DNA from: Lewinellaceae bacterium
GTDB taxonomy: Bacteria > Bacteroidota > Bacteroidia > Chitinophagales > Saprospiraceae
Length of the DNA: 35,142 bases
Direction of reading: 5' to 3'
NCBI GenBank assembly: GCA_020636255.1
Contig: JACJYE010000022.1
Span: 1-35,142, forward strand
The number at the start of each line of letters is the position of its first letter. The first letter of the stretch is position 1. Shown one piece after another: positions 8,322 to 17,900 of the stretch. Both the position numbers and the translations under genes were made by a program. The notes under the pieces are model-generated. The model saw only the letters and a list, made by a program, of their open reading frames with translations. It was not told the origin of the DNA and did not search any database.

Positions 8322-9560
8322 TCAGTATAAAAAACCGAACATCCACAATGGGATTTTCCGGGGATGAGCAGTGGTATTCGCGTCAGTCACGACGTAATGG
8401 TTTTCGGCCATACCAATTTGTTTATATTCTTTACCGGGGCCTCCAATTTCAAAGAGATACTGCCCCTGTGGCCCTGAATAAATAAAATCGCCTTTTTGTG
8501 GGAGCTCAATTCTTGGGGGCAGAGCCCAGCTACGGGCTAGCGATGACAATTGATTGTAGAAAAAGGCCTCTCTGATTGCACCGATATCTGCTTGCTGTGG
8601 AGCTAATGCGTATATTAGGTTAGGATTATCGAGGAAAACCTTGTCCGGTTTTTGAAGCGACGAGACCCCCTTGGATTCCATGCGCAGTGCACTGATGAGT
8701 TCGGCGCGCTCGAGTAGCTGCAGGTATTGAAGCAGTGTATTGCGGCTAAGTTCCAGCCGTTCTGCCAATTTGCTGATGTTGGGTTTGAAAGGAGGAGAAG
8801 AAGCAATGGCAAATAGTAGGCGGCCAATCTTGTCTTGTTTGGTTGCTCCTGCGCCGGCAGCGTGGGGAATATCCTGGTCAATTACCAGCTGAATCACCAA
8901 ATTGAGCCTCTGTGAATAGCCCTTAGGGTCATCGAGGAAAAATGGGTAGTAGCCATTTTGCCAATAACTGCCCAGGTATTTTTTAGGGAGAAAATTCGTG
9001 CCAGCACCCAATTCCTGAGCTATAGAAAAGTGTGACTGTAGGATGTTATCCAAGCTCAGGGAGGAAAATTCCAGGTTTTCCTGAAGCAGTAAGTATTCCC
9101 GAAAAGAGAGGCCTTGCATCCTGAAGAAGCGCACTCGTCGGCTAAGGTCTGCTTGCTGGTCAAGGATGTTGATGACGGAAGAACCAGAGAATATGACCTT
9201 TACCCTATGCCTGTAAAGGTCATAAATGGTTTTGATTTCCTGGGCCCAGGATCCGAAGCCGTAACGATGCACCTCATCCAGGAACAGGAGCTTGCCACCC
9301 TGGGCTATATAAGCTTCTACAAAATCCAATAACCGATTTTCCTTGAAATACAGGTCGCCAAGATCGGCGTATAGCGCTTCCCGAGGGGAAAGCTTAAGCA
9401 TTTTCAGGCGTTGCAGTAGTAGGGTAGTCTTGCCAACCCCCCGTGCTCCCAGGATCGCGATCAGTGCGTTATCCCAATCAATATTGTGAAAAAGAGGGCG
9501 ATGATAGCGATTGGATACAGTAGCTAAAGCTGCTTGTGATCGAAGAAAGAGTTTTTCCAT
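8322..9560 (-). CDS. AAA_14 / DUF4143 family ATPase
   Basis: The product is 412 residues from the ATG at 9560; a TTG seven codons upstream is possible but less likely. Walker A is GARGVGKTT with Lys44. Walker B is KLLFLDEVHRY, and a K-V-I-F-S-G-S-S sensor-like strand follows. The C-terminal half carries the S-Y-W-Q-N-G-Y-Y-P-F and F-L-D-N-P-N-L-I-Y segments of DUF4143, ending in a nuclease-like fold (D-F-I-Y-S, then Y-L-F-E-I-G-G-P-G-K). Such genes are abundant and mobile-looking in Bacteroidota; their role is unproven, with links proposed to toxin-antitoxin-like or DNA-related functions. The gene appears more AT-rich than the caspase genes around it, which hints at a separate origin. A perfect inverted repeat overlaps its promoter. 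Confidence 0.88.
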   Translation of the reverse strand: MEKLFLRSQAALATVSNRYHRPLFHNIDWDNALIAILGARGVGKTTLLLQRLKMLKLSPREALYADLGDLYFKENRLLDFVEAYIAQGGKLLFLDEVHRYGFGSWAQEIKTIYDLYRHRVKVIFSGSSVINILDQQADLSRRVRFFRMQGLSFREYLLLQENLEFSSLSLDNILQSHFSIAQELGAGTNFLPKKYLGSYWQNGYYPFFLDDPKGYSQRLNLVIQLVIDQDIPHAAGAGATKQDKIGRLLFAIASSPPFKPNISKLAERLELSRNTLLQYLQLLERAELISALRMESKGVSSLQKPDKVFLDNPNLIYALAPQQADIGAIREAFFYNQLSSLARSWALPPRIELPQKGDFIYSGPQGQYLFEIGGPGKEYKQIGMAENHYVVTDANTTAHPRKIPLWMFGFLY

Positions 9561-9573
9561 TTTGTTTTTTTGA

Positions 9574-9601
9574 TTAAACAAAATTAAGGTTTTTTGTTTA
9601 A
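9574..9601 (-). promoter_or_regulatory. Inverted repeat overlapping the -7 box of the AAA ATPase gene
   Basis: TTAAACAAAA (9574-9583) and TTTTGTTTAA (9592-9601) form a perfect 10-bp inverted repeat with an 8-base spacer, 13 bp upstream of the ATG at 9560. Read on the minus strand, TAATTTTG (9586 to 9579) fits the Bacteroidota -7 consensus TAnnTTTG and lies across the repeat. TTTG at 9614 to 9611 could be the -33 box, with a 24-base spacer that is slightly long. The overlap suggests an operator for a repressor, possibly autoregulation. Confidence 0.55.
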
Positions 9602-9627
9602 AGTGCTTTACAAAATGGCTATGTTGT

Positions 9628-12600
9628 TCATTTGCCAGGCGACAGCAGCCCGAAGGCCTGCGTCACGATCTGTTCGATGAGCGCGTCCAGGGCGCCGTTT
9701 TGCCCTTTTACGGCAATATCGCCCAGAGGCTGCCGGCCCTGGAACAGTTTGGCCCGCAGCGATACCGTTCCGTTTTTCAACTCGTAAAGCCCCTTGATGG
9801 CATAGGCATCTTTGTATTCCGGGACGTCTACATAGACCAGGCTGGCCTGTGCGCCTTTGGCGGTGATCGCCTGAAGGTAGCCCTCCAGCCGCTGGCCCAG
9901 GTTGAGCACATCGTCGAAGGCGTTTATCTCCTGGAAGTTGTTGCGTATGAATACCGGTTTTATCCGGGCTACGGGTATTTGTACCGTTCCGTTTACCAGG
10001 CCGATATCGAAACTTTCGCCGCCAAGCGGGAAGGCCATCATGGGCGTTTGTATGCCTCCGATAGCCTCTGCCAGTTGGGGTACCTGGTCGCGGGCGTACT
10101 GGAACAGGCTCATGATATCGACATACTGCCCTTCGCGCAGGGCCAGGCCGCTCATACCCTGCAACAGGCTGAAAGTGAGCAGCCCCTGGCCATAGCGGCT
10201 GGCTTCGTAACTAACCTTATCGGCCGCGCTGCCCGCCAGCACGAACACCCCGGTGCGCCCCTGCATGCGGTCGAGGGCCCTGATCTGGGAGGAGTTGAGG
10301 CTCCTCGAGGCTGTGAGCAGGCTTTCCACTACCTTGCCGGAATTGCAGGCATCGAGTATCATAACCTGCTTTTGCGCAGGTATGGCGTTCAGCCATTGGG
10401 TGAACGTTTCGGTTGAAACGGCGTAGTTGTTGCGGATGGTTGGGTCGCTGAGATCCTCGCTGGCGATGTCCCTGGTGAGGTAGTAGAACTGGGCTTTTTC
10501 GCTGCTGCCGTACGTCAGGCCGTGGCCGGAAAGATAGAGGATGAAAACGTCTTCCGGGTGGGCCTGGGCGGCGATCTCTGCGAAATAGCGCTGGATGTTT
10601 TCCTTGCTGGAAACCGCATCGGCCGTTCGGGTGTCTGTACTGAGCAGGAATCTGTGCACTTTTTCGGGCGTAAATAAAAGGCCTCCTGCAGCGGCCAAAG
10701 CCGTGGCCATATCGGTGGCGTCCTTGTCGGGGTACTTCAGGTCGAGGCGTTCTCCGTTGTAGTCGGCCGTGCCGACACATAGGATGAACAGCTCCGGGCC
10801 TCTTGTTGTTTGGAACGACAGGGTAGGATCCGGCGTTTCTGTTTCATGCCCCTTTTTCCCCACGAGGTTGTAGTACAGCACGTAGGGCTGGCTTTTGAGC
10901 CAGCCTTCCGAATTATAGGCCCGGATGGTGATCTCATTGGGGCTGTTGGCCAGCAGATATTTCTCATAATCGGCCAGGTTGATGCTCAGGCTGGGCTTGC
11001 GTTCGGGGTTGGCGTCTTCCAGCACTTCTTTCTGGTTGATGAAGATGCTCACTTTGCCCAGCCCACCGCTGCGTGCTTTCAGGCTGATGAGCAGTTGATC
11101 CTTGTCGATGCGGGCCTCTACCATGGGATAAAGTTCGATGGCGCCCAGCGCGTCGACATCCCGGATCGCACCTTCCTGCAGGCCGAGCAGCCTGGGTAGC
11201 AGCCCCGGTTCGTAGTAGCGCTCCTTTAACTGTTCCAGGTCGATCACTTCCAGGCCGAGCACGTAATACAGGCGCTTCAGGGCCCCCGGAGAGGCGTCGA
11301 AGAGCCCTGAAGGGGTGGTGACGACCCAATCATCTTTTCCCAGAGTGATCAGAGTGGCCAGTTCCACGCCGGTGTACCGATCCCAGATACGGGCCGTCTT
11401 ATCGCGGCTGCCGGTAAGCAGAAAAGGCCCCTGCGGGGCCAGGGAAAGGGAAGTGACGCCACTGGTATGGCCGAAGAACCCCCTGAGTATATGCCCGTTG
11501 GGCTCCATCATGAGGGCGGAGCGGTCGTCGCCGGCAACCAGCATATACTGGCCGTCGGGTGTAAAGGCGATCTCGTTTATGACATCCTCGAACCCGCTGA
11601 TAGTTGTCTGTTCCTGCCCGCTGGTGTCCCACAATTTGATGAGGTTATCCCAATCGCTGGTAGCGATGAGCTTGCCGTCGGGAGAATAAGCAGCGGCAAA
11701 GAGGTCGATCTCATGGCCGGCCAGGGTGGCAAGGGAATCGCCCTGGATGGACCACAGGCGGGCCTGCGTATCGTTGCTTGCGGAAACGAATTGGGTGCCG
11801 TCGGGATTGAAAGCCAGCGCTTTTACGTCATAGTCGTGGCCTTTGATGCTCCGGAGCAGGGCCCCTTGCCGGTTCCACCAGTAAAGCCAGCCTTCAGCAT
11901 CGCCGGTGATGATGGTTTGCCCGTCCGGCGACAGCGCCGAAGCCCGCATATTCTGGCCTTCGGGCGTGGCCCACAAAGCGTTGCCGTCGCCGTCGCGGAA
12001 CACCGCCTGCCCATCATCTCCGCTGGACAGGAGTGCCGTGCCGTCGCTGGAGTATGTGATGTCGTTTACCGGGCCATGCTGGCCGCTCAGGGCCCTGGCC
12101 TGCCCGTCGAGGGGGAGCCACAGGCGCACATAACCATCGTCATTCCCGGTGAGAAAATGCCGGCCGTCGGGGGCAAAGGCCACCGCCAGTACGGAATGCG
12201 CATAACCGCGGTAGGAGTGCAATGGCTGGCCTTCCAGCGACCAAAGCTGAGCCGCCGCATCCGGCCCGCTGCTCAGTATGCCGGCCCCGTCGGGAGAGAA
12301 CACCGCATCGCCGAAGGAATCGCCGCGGGCGATGGTGCGAACCGGATTGCCCTGTGTATCCCATATCCGGATGGTTTCATCCCCGCTGCTGCTGAGAAGG
12401 TACCGGCCATCTTTAGAATAGTCTACTGCATAAATACTTTTCTCATGGGCCTGAATATCCCAGATCTTTTCGCCCTGCAGGCTCCAGAGCACCAGGCGCC
12501 CCCCTTCCGTACCGGCTACGATTCGGCGGGCATCAGGCGAGAAGGCCACCGAATAAACCACCTGGCTGTCCTGAGTGATCTCCCGGATCTTTTGCCCTTT

Positions 12601-13197
12601 ATCGTCCAGCAGGACGATGAGCGGGCCAACTGCGGAGACGATATACTGGCCGTCGTTGGAATAGGCGAGATCGTTGTAAAAGGCCGAATAGGCCGGCAGG
12701 GCCTGCACCAGGCGCCCCCGGAGGTCCCACATGAACCCTTGCCCGTCGTTGCCGCCCGTGACAAAGCGCTGGCTGTTGGGCGCGAATGCCAGGCATCTTA
12801 TCCAGCCTTCATGGCCGCGGCAGGTGTACAGCGCCTGCCCCTGCAGGTTCCAGATGATGGCCGTGGCGTCATCGGCCCCGGTGACGACGTACTGCCCATC
12901 CGGCGAGATGGCGGCATCGAAGATGTAGCCCGAGTGCTGGCTGAACGTCACCAGCTCCTGGCCCTGCCGGTTCCACAGCTTGGCGGTACGGTCGAGGCTG
13001 GCCGTCAGTACGTACTGTCCATCGGTGGAAAAAGCCACCGAGGTAATACTTTCAGAATGGCCGACGGGGATGGTGAGCTGCGGAGCCTGGGCGGTAGAGA
13101 AGGGAAGGTTGGCAAAAAGCAGGAGGCAGTACAATAATAAGGGCCGCTTCCATCGCGCAACCCTCCAGAGAAGCTCTAAATCGGCTATTCTTACCAT
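9628..13197 (-). CDS. Exported WD40-repeat caspase-family protease (paralogue B)
   Basis: The product is 1189 residues. The N terminus has a charged region and then a hydrophobic signal (PLLLYCLLLFANLPF), cleaving near Ser-Thr-Ala-Gln-Ala. About 14 WD40-like repeats follow, enough for two seven-bladed propellers, with regular F-S-P-D-G and LWxxxG turns. After the D-W-V-V-T-T-P and FDASPGAL linker comes the C14 domain with His892 (YLSGHG) and Cys951 (DACNSG). The C-terminal 110 residues include VYVDVPEYKDAYAIKGLY and end in a helical Q-A-F-G-L-L segment. The signal hydrophobic core starts at about residue 19, later than in the other copies, so a shorter start is possible, but no other Met precedes it. 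The gene stands alone; upstream is a divergent CHU_C surface protein gene 180 bp away. The His-Cys spacing is the same as in A, C and D. Active protease is inferred from the intact dyad. Confidence 0.92.
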   Translation of the reverse strand: MVRIADLELLWRVARWKRPLLLYCLLLFANLPFSTAQAPQLTIPVGHSESITSVAFSTDGQYVLTASLDRTAKLWNRQGQELVTFSQHSGYIFDAAISPDGQYVVTGADDATAIIWNLQGQALYTCRGHEGWIRCLAFAPNSQRFVTGGNDGQGFMWDLRGRLVQALPAYSAFYNDLAYSNDGQYIVSAVGPLIVLLDDKGQKIREITQDSQVVYSVAFSPDARRIVAGTEGGRLVLWSLQGEKIWDIQAHEKSIYAVDYSKDGRYLLSSSGDETIRIWDTQGNPVRTIARGDSFGDAVFSPDGAGILSSGPDAAAQLWSLEGQPLHSYRGYAHSVLAVAFAPDGRHFLTGNDDGYVRLWLPLDGQARALSGQHGPVNDITYSSDGTALLSSGDDGQAVFRDGDGNALWATPEGQNMRASALSPDGQTIITGDAEGWLYWWNRQGALLRSIKGHDYDVKALAFNPDGTQFVSASNDTQARLWSIQGDSLATLAGHEIDLFAAAYSPDGKLIATSDWDNLIKLWDTSGQEQTTISGFEDVINEIAFTPDGQYMLVAGDDRSALMMEPNGHILRGFFGHTSGVTSLSLAPQGPFLLTGSRDKTARIWDRYTGVELATLITLGKDDWVVTTPSGLFDASPGALKRLYYVLGLEVIDLEQLKERYYEPGLLPRLLGLQEGAIRDVDALGAIELYPMVEARIDKDQLLISLKARSGGLGKVSIFINQKEVLEDANPERKPSLSINLADYEKYLLANSPNEITIRAYNSEGWLKSQPYVLYYNLVGKKGHETETPDPTLSFQTTRGPELFILCVGTADYNGERLDLKYPDKDATDMATALAAAGGLLFTPEKVHRFLLSTDTRTADAVSSKENIQRYFAEIAAQAHPEDVFILYLSGHGLTYGSSEKAQFYYLTRDIASEDLSDPTIRNNYAVSTETFTQWLNAIPAQKQVMILDACNSGKVVESLLTASRSLNSSQIRALDRMQGRTGVFVLAGSAADKVSYEASRYGQGLLTFSLLQGMSGLALREGQYVDIMSLFQYARDQVPQLAEAIGGIQTPMMAFPLGGESFDIGLVNGTVQIPVARIKPVFIRNNFQEINAFDDVLNLGQRLEGYLQAITAKGAQASLVYVDVPEYKDAYAIKGLYELKNGTVSLRAKLFQGRQPLGDIAVKGQNGALDALIEQIVTQAFGLLSPGK

Positions 13198-13346
13198 TTG
13201 TTTATTTCGGGTTTTGATGTTCTAAAATAGGGAATTGTAGTCAGATTTATGCGTTTATGAGCGTGTTCAAAAAAGTCCTATTTTAACGCAAAGCTGACGA
13301 AGGAGGCGCGAGATTGCAAAGAAACAAACGGCAAGGCGTATTTTTT

Positions 13347-13354
13347 TAACTTTG
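13347..13354 (+). promoter_or_regulatory. -7 box of the CHU_C surface protein gene
   Basis: TAACTTTG fits the Bacteroidota -7 consensus TAnnTTTG and ends 23 bp before the ATG at 13378. No TTG at the expected -33 spacing is visible, so this is half a promoter by sequence. Confidence 0.4.
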
Positions 13355-13377
13355 TAACTCACCATAAATACCAAAAA

Positions 13378-14919
13378 ATGCAATTGCCAGGGCATCGAAT
13401 GATATCTGTGTTAATACTGTCTTTTCTGTTTATTCCTGCCGGTGGCCTGTTTTGCCAAAACCTCATTCCCAACGGTGATTTTGAAGAAATTGTATGCCCG
13501 ACAAATGACTACAACAGTATAGATACGACCGACACATGGTACAGTATTACTTCAGCCGATGCCTATTGGATACACGAAGCGGATTGCCCGGTGGATGAAG
13601 CCATTGCAAATGCAGCCTGGTATTTGAACCCTCAAATCGAACCTTATTCTGGCGACGGCTTTATTTCGCTTGAAGGCGTAACTACGGCCAGTGGGTTTCA
13701 CATTGAGGAAGGAGTCGGCATTCAATTGCTCAAGCCATTGGAAGCTGGCAAAGCCTACTATTTTGAAATGGCCGCGCTTAATCAGGGGGCTATTTTAGGC
13801 GACGGCCATCCGGGGGTCAATTGTGGTGATATCAATACCCGGTTGATAGAGGTGCATTTTGCAGAGGAGCCGCTCAAATTTGAGCGCACCGTCAATAATT
13901 TTGGCGTGATCACAGGGATCCACAACAACAGCACGTTTCATATACAGCATCCAATGGGCTCAGGCGGCCCGGAATTTATTGACAGGTGGCTTCCTCATTG
14001 GGAATGTTTCGTGGCCACCGGCAATCAAACGCACATTGGGGTTACGGGTAATGTACGGCAAATTACGAGCCCTTGTGCAGAGGAGGAAAAACAGGGTGTA
14101 TTATGGCATTTTGGCCACAGTATTGATGCCCTCCAGCTGTATGAATTGCCTGCCGAAATCGACACCATTGCCTTTATCTGCGAGGATGGGGGCTGGGTAG
14201 ACATCCATGATTTTGTCTCTGATCCTTACTTCGATAAAGCCACCTACATCTGGGACGATGGCTGTATGGAAACAAGAAGGGCATTGCAAAATGAGGGCAT
14301 CCGAACCATTGAAATGATCCTCCCCTGTGTAAGCATTCCTATCACATTGGACATTCGCATTGGCAACGGATGCGAGGAAGTCACGTACTCCGACACATTT
14401 CCCAAAGAACTGGTGATGGATATTGCTATTTGTACCGACGAACCGCTGCAACCGACTTCACTTCGCGCTGCCCTGCCTGAAAATATGAAAATGAACGCTT
14501 CTTTCAGATGGCCCGATGGCGGCACAAACCCGACGAGGACATTGGAACAGGCGGGAACGTATCAGGTTGAAGTTTCTACTGATTGTTATTCTTTCCCACT
14601 TATCATCCATGCGGAAGAGCGGTTTTGTCAAATAAATATTTATGTGCCTGACATTTTCTCCCCTAATTCCGATGGAAGAAATGACGGTTTTTGCCCTTTT
14701 ATACATTCCCCTTATAATATCATTAATTATCATTTCAAGATATTTGACCGCTGGGGTAGTCTGGTTTTTCAAACAAACGGCCCAATGGATAAATGGGATG
14801 GAAAAATAAATGGCCAGCCTGCCGGCCAAGGGGCCTACGTTTGGTTGCTGGAATTCCAACTGGACGGTGTTGTTGATTCAAAAAGAATAGAAAAGGGAGA
14901 AGTGGTTCTTATTCGTTAG
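13378..14919 (+). CDS. Secreted protein with gliding-type CHU_C C-terminal domain
   Basis: The product is 513 residues. A signal peptide (MISVLILSFLFIPAGG) is followed by N-L-I-P-N-G-D-F-E, the usual opening of a carbohydrate-binding-like beta-sandwich in secreted Bacteroidota proteins. Residues of about 419-513 match the CHU_C / gliding motility-associated C-terminal domain: VPDIFSPNSDGRNDGF, then FKIFDRWGSLVFQT, then W-D-G-K-I-N-G-Q-P-A-G-Q-G-A-Y-V-W. That domain is associated with type IX secretion and surface display. The ATG at 13378 and an in-frame ATG at 13399 are both possible; the second gives a more compact signal peptide. The coding sequence is visibly AT-richer than the flanking caspase genes, so separate acquisition is likely. 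It converges on caspase gene C, 39 bp from its stop. The ligand is unknown. Confidence 0.85.
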   Translation: MQLPGHRMISVLILSFLFIPAGGLFCQNLIPNGDFEEIVCPTNDYNSIDTTDTWYSITSADAYWIHEADCPVDEAIANAAWYLNPQIEPYSGDGFISLEGVTTASGFHIEEGVGIQLLKPLEAGKAYYFEMAALNQGAILGDGHPGVNCGDINTRLIEVHFAEEPLKFERTVNNFGVITGIHNNSTFHIQHPMGSGGPEFIDRWLPHWECFVATGNQTHIGVTGNVRQITSPCAEEEKQGVLWHFGHSIDALQLYELPAEIDTIAFICEDGGWVDIHDFVSDPYFDKATYIWDDGCMETRRALQNEGIRTIEMILPCVSIPITLDIRIGNGCEEVTYSDTFPKELVMDIAICTDEPLQPTSLRAALPENMKMNASFRWPDGGTNPTRTLEQAGTYQVEVSTDCYSFPLIIHAEERFCQINIYVPDIFSPNSDGRNDGFCPFIHSPYNIINYHFKIFDRWGSLVFQTNGPMDKWDGKINGQPAGQGAYVWLLEFQLDGVVDSKRIEKGEVVLIR

Positions 14920-14943
14920 GGATACCATATACTTCGTCCTTCC

Positions 14944-14959
14944 CCTCCAAACAAGCGCT
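14944..14959 (+). repeat. Variant of the CCTCCAAACAAGC element
   Basis: CCTCCAAACAAGCGCT differs by one base from the element at 321-340 and touches the stop codon of caspase gene C. As with the first copy, it is placed at the 3' end of a caspase gene. Confidence 0.45.
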
Positions 14960-17900
14960 CACTTTTCAAGTATCCTGAAAGCCTGCTGAAGTATCCGCTC
15001 CACCAGTGTATTCAACGCCCCTGCCTCCCCCTTGGCCTGTATGTCACCCAGCGGTTCCTTCCCTTTAAATAATTTGGCCCTCAGGGATATCTCTTCCCCA
15101 TTCAGGCGGTAAAGCCCTTTAATGGAATAGGCATTCTGGTACTCCGGCACATCCCAGTAGACCAGGCTGGCCCCGGCGCCTCTGGCGGTGATCTCCTCCA
15201 TTTGGGCTTCCATGCTTTTGCCGATGCCGAGTTTATCGTTCAGCTCCGTCTCTTCCATAAAAATATTGCGCACAAAGACAGGCTTTTTAGGGGTGTAAGG
15301 GATCTTCACGTGCTCATTGACGATGCCGATGTATATACTTCCGCCGGTGGGCGTCAGCATGGTGGGCGTCTGTATGCCGCCGATGGATCGGGCCAGCTCC
15401 GGCACCTTGTCGCGGGCGTACTGGAAGAGCTGAACGACATCGATGAGCTTTCCTTCCCTCACGCTCATCGCTTCCAGGAGGCTATAGGTGAGTAGCCCCT
15501 GCCCGTATTGGCTCGCTTCATAGCTCACTTTATCGGCCGCCGAGCCGGCCAGGACGAACATTCCCGTGCGGCCCTGCATGCGGTCGAGGGCGCGGATCTG
15601 GGTGGAGTTCAGGCTTTTAGAGCCGCTTTCGAGCGCTTCCACCACCCTGCCGGAATTGCAGGCATCCAGGATCAGGACCTGCTTTTGAGCAGGGATGGCA
15701 TTGATCCATTTTGTGAGTTCCCTGGAGGATATGGCCCTTGTGTTGCGAACGCCTTCGTCGCTGAGGCCCTCGCTTCTGATGTCTTGGGTAAGGTAGTAAA
15801 ACTGAGCCCGCTCGGCATCGCCGTAGGTGACGCCGTGGCCCGAGAGGTACACCAGGAGAATGTCTTCGGCTTTCGCCCGCTTTTCGAAATCGTCGAAAGC
15901 AGCCTTGATATTGGCCTTGGTGGGGAGCATTTTCTCATCGGTAGTATCCGTAGTCAGTAAGCTGACGAAGACACTGTCGGCCCCAAAGAGCTGGCCGGCG
16001 GCCTGTCGGAGGGCACTTGTCATTGCCTCGGCATCCTTACCGGGATATTTCAGGTCGAGCTTGTCACCTGCGTAGTTGGCTGTGCCGACGATGATGGCGT
16101 AGAAGGCGGGGTTGGGGGAGGGGACAAAAGAGAAAGAAGGGGAGGGCGAGGCGCCGTTTTCCGTGCCTTTGCTGCGGGAAAAGCGAGGGCGATATGTTAT
16201 TGTATGAGCGGGGCTTTTCAGCCAGCCGGCTTCGTTGTAGGCGCGTACCGAGACGATGTTGAGGCTGTCCTGCAGGAAGTAGCGGCTATATCGGGCCAGA
16301 TTGACGCCCAGGGAGGTATTTCTCTTCCTTTCAAAACCCTGGGGCGGATTGAGGTCTTCGATGATCTCCTTGCCATTGACAAATACGCTTACCTGGCCAA
16401 GTCCTCCGTTGCGGGCTGTTAGTTTGATCTGTAGCTGATTTGCCTCGGTATCCAGCTGCAGCGATACGGCAGGATAAAGTGCGACCGTATCGAATCCGTC
16501 TACGGAGCGGAGGGGCTCATCGGAGAAGCCCAGTAGTTTTTGCAATAAGCCCGGCTCGTAGTAGCGCTCTTTTAATTGTTCCAGTTCGATAACCTCCAGG
16601 CCTACAACGTAATGCATAAGCTGCATGGCGCCGGGGGAGGCGTCAAACAGGCCCAGGGGGGTGGTGACAACCCAGTCTGCCGAATCAATAGACACCAAAG
16701 TTGCGAGTTCTTCTCCGGTAGAAGCATCCCAAAGCTTGGTGGAATGATCCTCCTTGCCCGTTGTAATGATGAATTTGTTATTAGGGAAAAACATTGCCGA
16801 GCCGGCAAAGCAGTCATGCGTATCGAAGGCTTTTTCAGCCTCCCCATCCAGGCTCCGTACATGCGCACGGCTTGTTTCGGCGACCGTAAGGAGCTTTTTG
16901 CTATCCGGAGAAAAAGTATAGATATAAGCTCCGTCTTCGATCGTATCCCTGGCAGCCCCAGGGGGTCTGAAAGGCTTCAATACCATGCTGCTTTCATCCA
17001 GCATGAATTTCCAATCGGGTGAAAATAAGAACCTCAGGCTATATCCCTCTTCGGTAAGCGCCTCCCATTCATCCGTTCGGAAGGATCGGATGAGCTGCCC
17101 GTCAAAGTCCCAAAGTTTCACCTTTTCATCCCCTTCCCATAAGGCGAACTTTCCTTCTGCCGAAAAATCCAGCTCACTGATATCGATATTATCCGTTGTA
17201 AACGTTTCGATCTCATTCCCGTTCAAGTCCCACAATTGTGCATCCTTTCCTTCGATTGTCAAGATGTTATTACCGCCGTTCGCGAAAGCAATGGCGTCAG
17301 CGTATGAGGCTTTCCAGGCCTTTATTTCCTCCCCATTGAGGCTCCAGAATTTTACGCTATCTCCGCAAGTGGAGAGGATTGCCTGGTTATCGGGCGAAAA
17401 GGTAAAAGCCTGGCACTTACAGAGGCCATCACGGCAAAAGGGTTTATTCCCTCTTTCTGCCAGGTTCCACATGGTTGCTGAGCCATCCCCGGTTTTAATC
17501 AGAAGGTGCTTTGCATCCGGGGAAAGAAGGGCCGCATTTACAGGCCTGGAATGCCCCCGCAGGGCCAGCAGTTCCCGGCCATCCAGGCTCCACAATCTGG
17601 CCGTGCCGTCACAGATGGCCAGCACGGCCTTGCTGTCTGGCGCGAAAGCGGCTCTGTAGGGCGTTTTTGCACTGCCACAAAGCGTATGTATCAGCTGTCC
17701 CTTCAGATTCCAGACGGTAAGGCTATCTTTGTTTCCCGTAAGGAAGTAGTTGCCATCCGGAGAAAATGCCAGGGCCTTGGTGTTGAGCACAGCTGGTATG
17801 GGTAAATTTATTTTTTTATCACCATCTACCAGGACTACGGTGTTTTTGCAGCTTGCCACATAAGCATTGCCCTTTGGCGAATAAGCAATGGATAGGATGC

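Noticed and set aside
11467..13137. Long plus-strand open frame (556 codons) opposite caspase gene B
   Set aside because: It is the antisense of the WD40 region: high GC and the regular repeat leave the opposite strand open. The product has no start context, signal or domain, whereas the minus strand encodes clear WD40 repeats.
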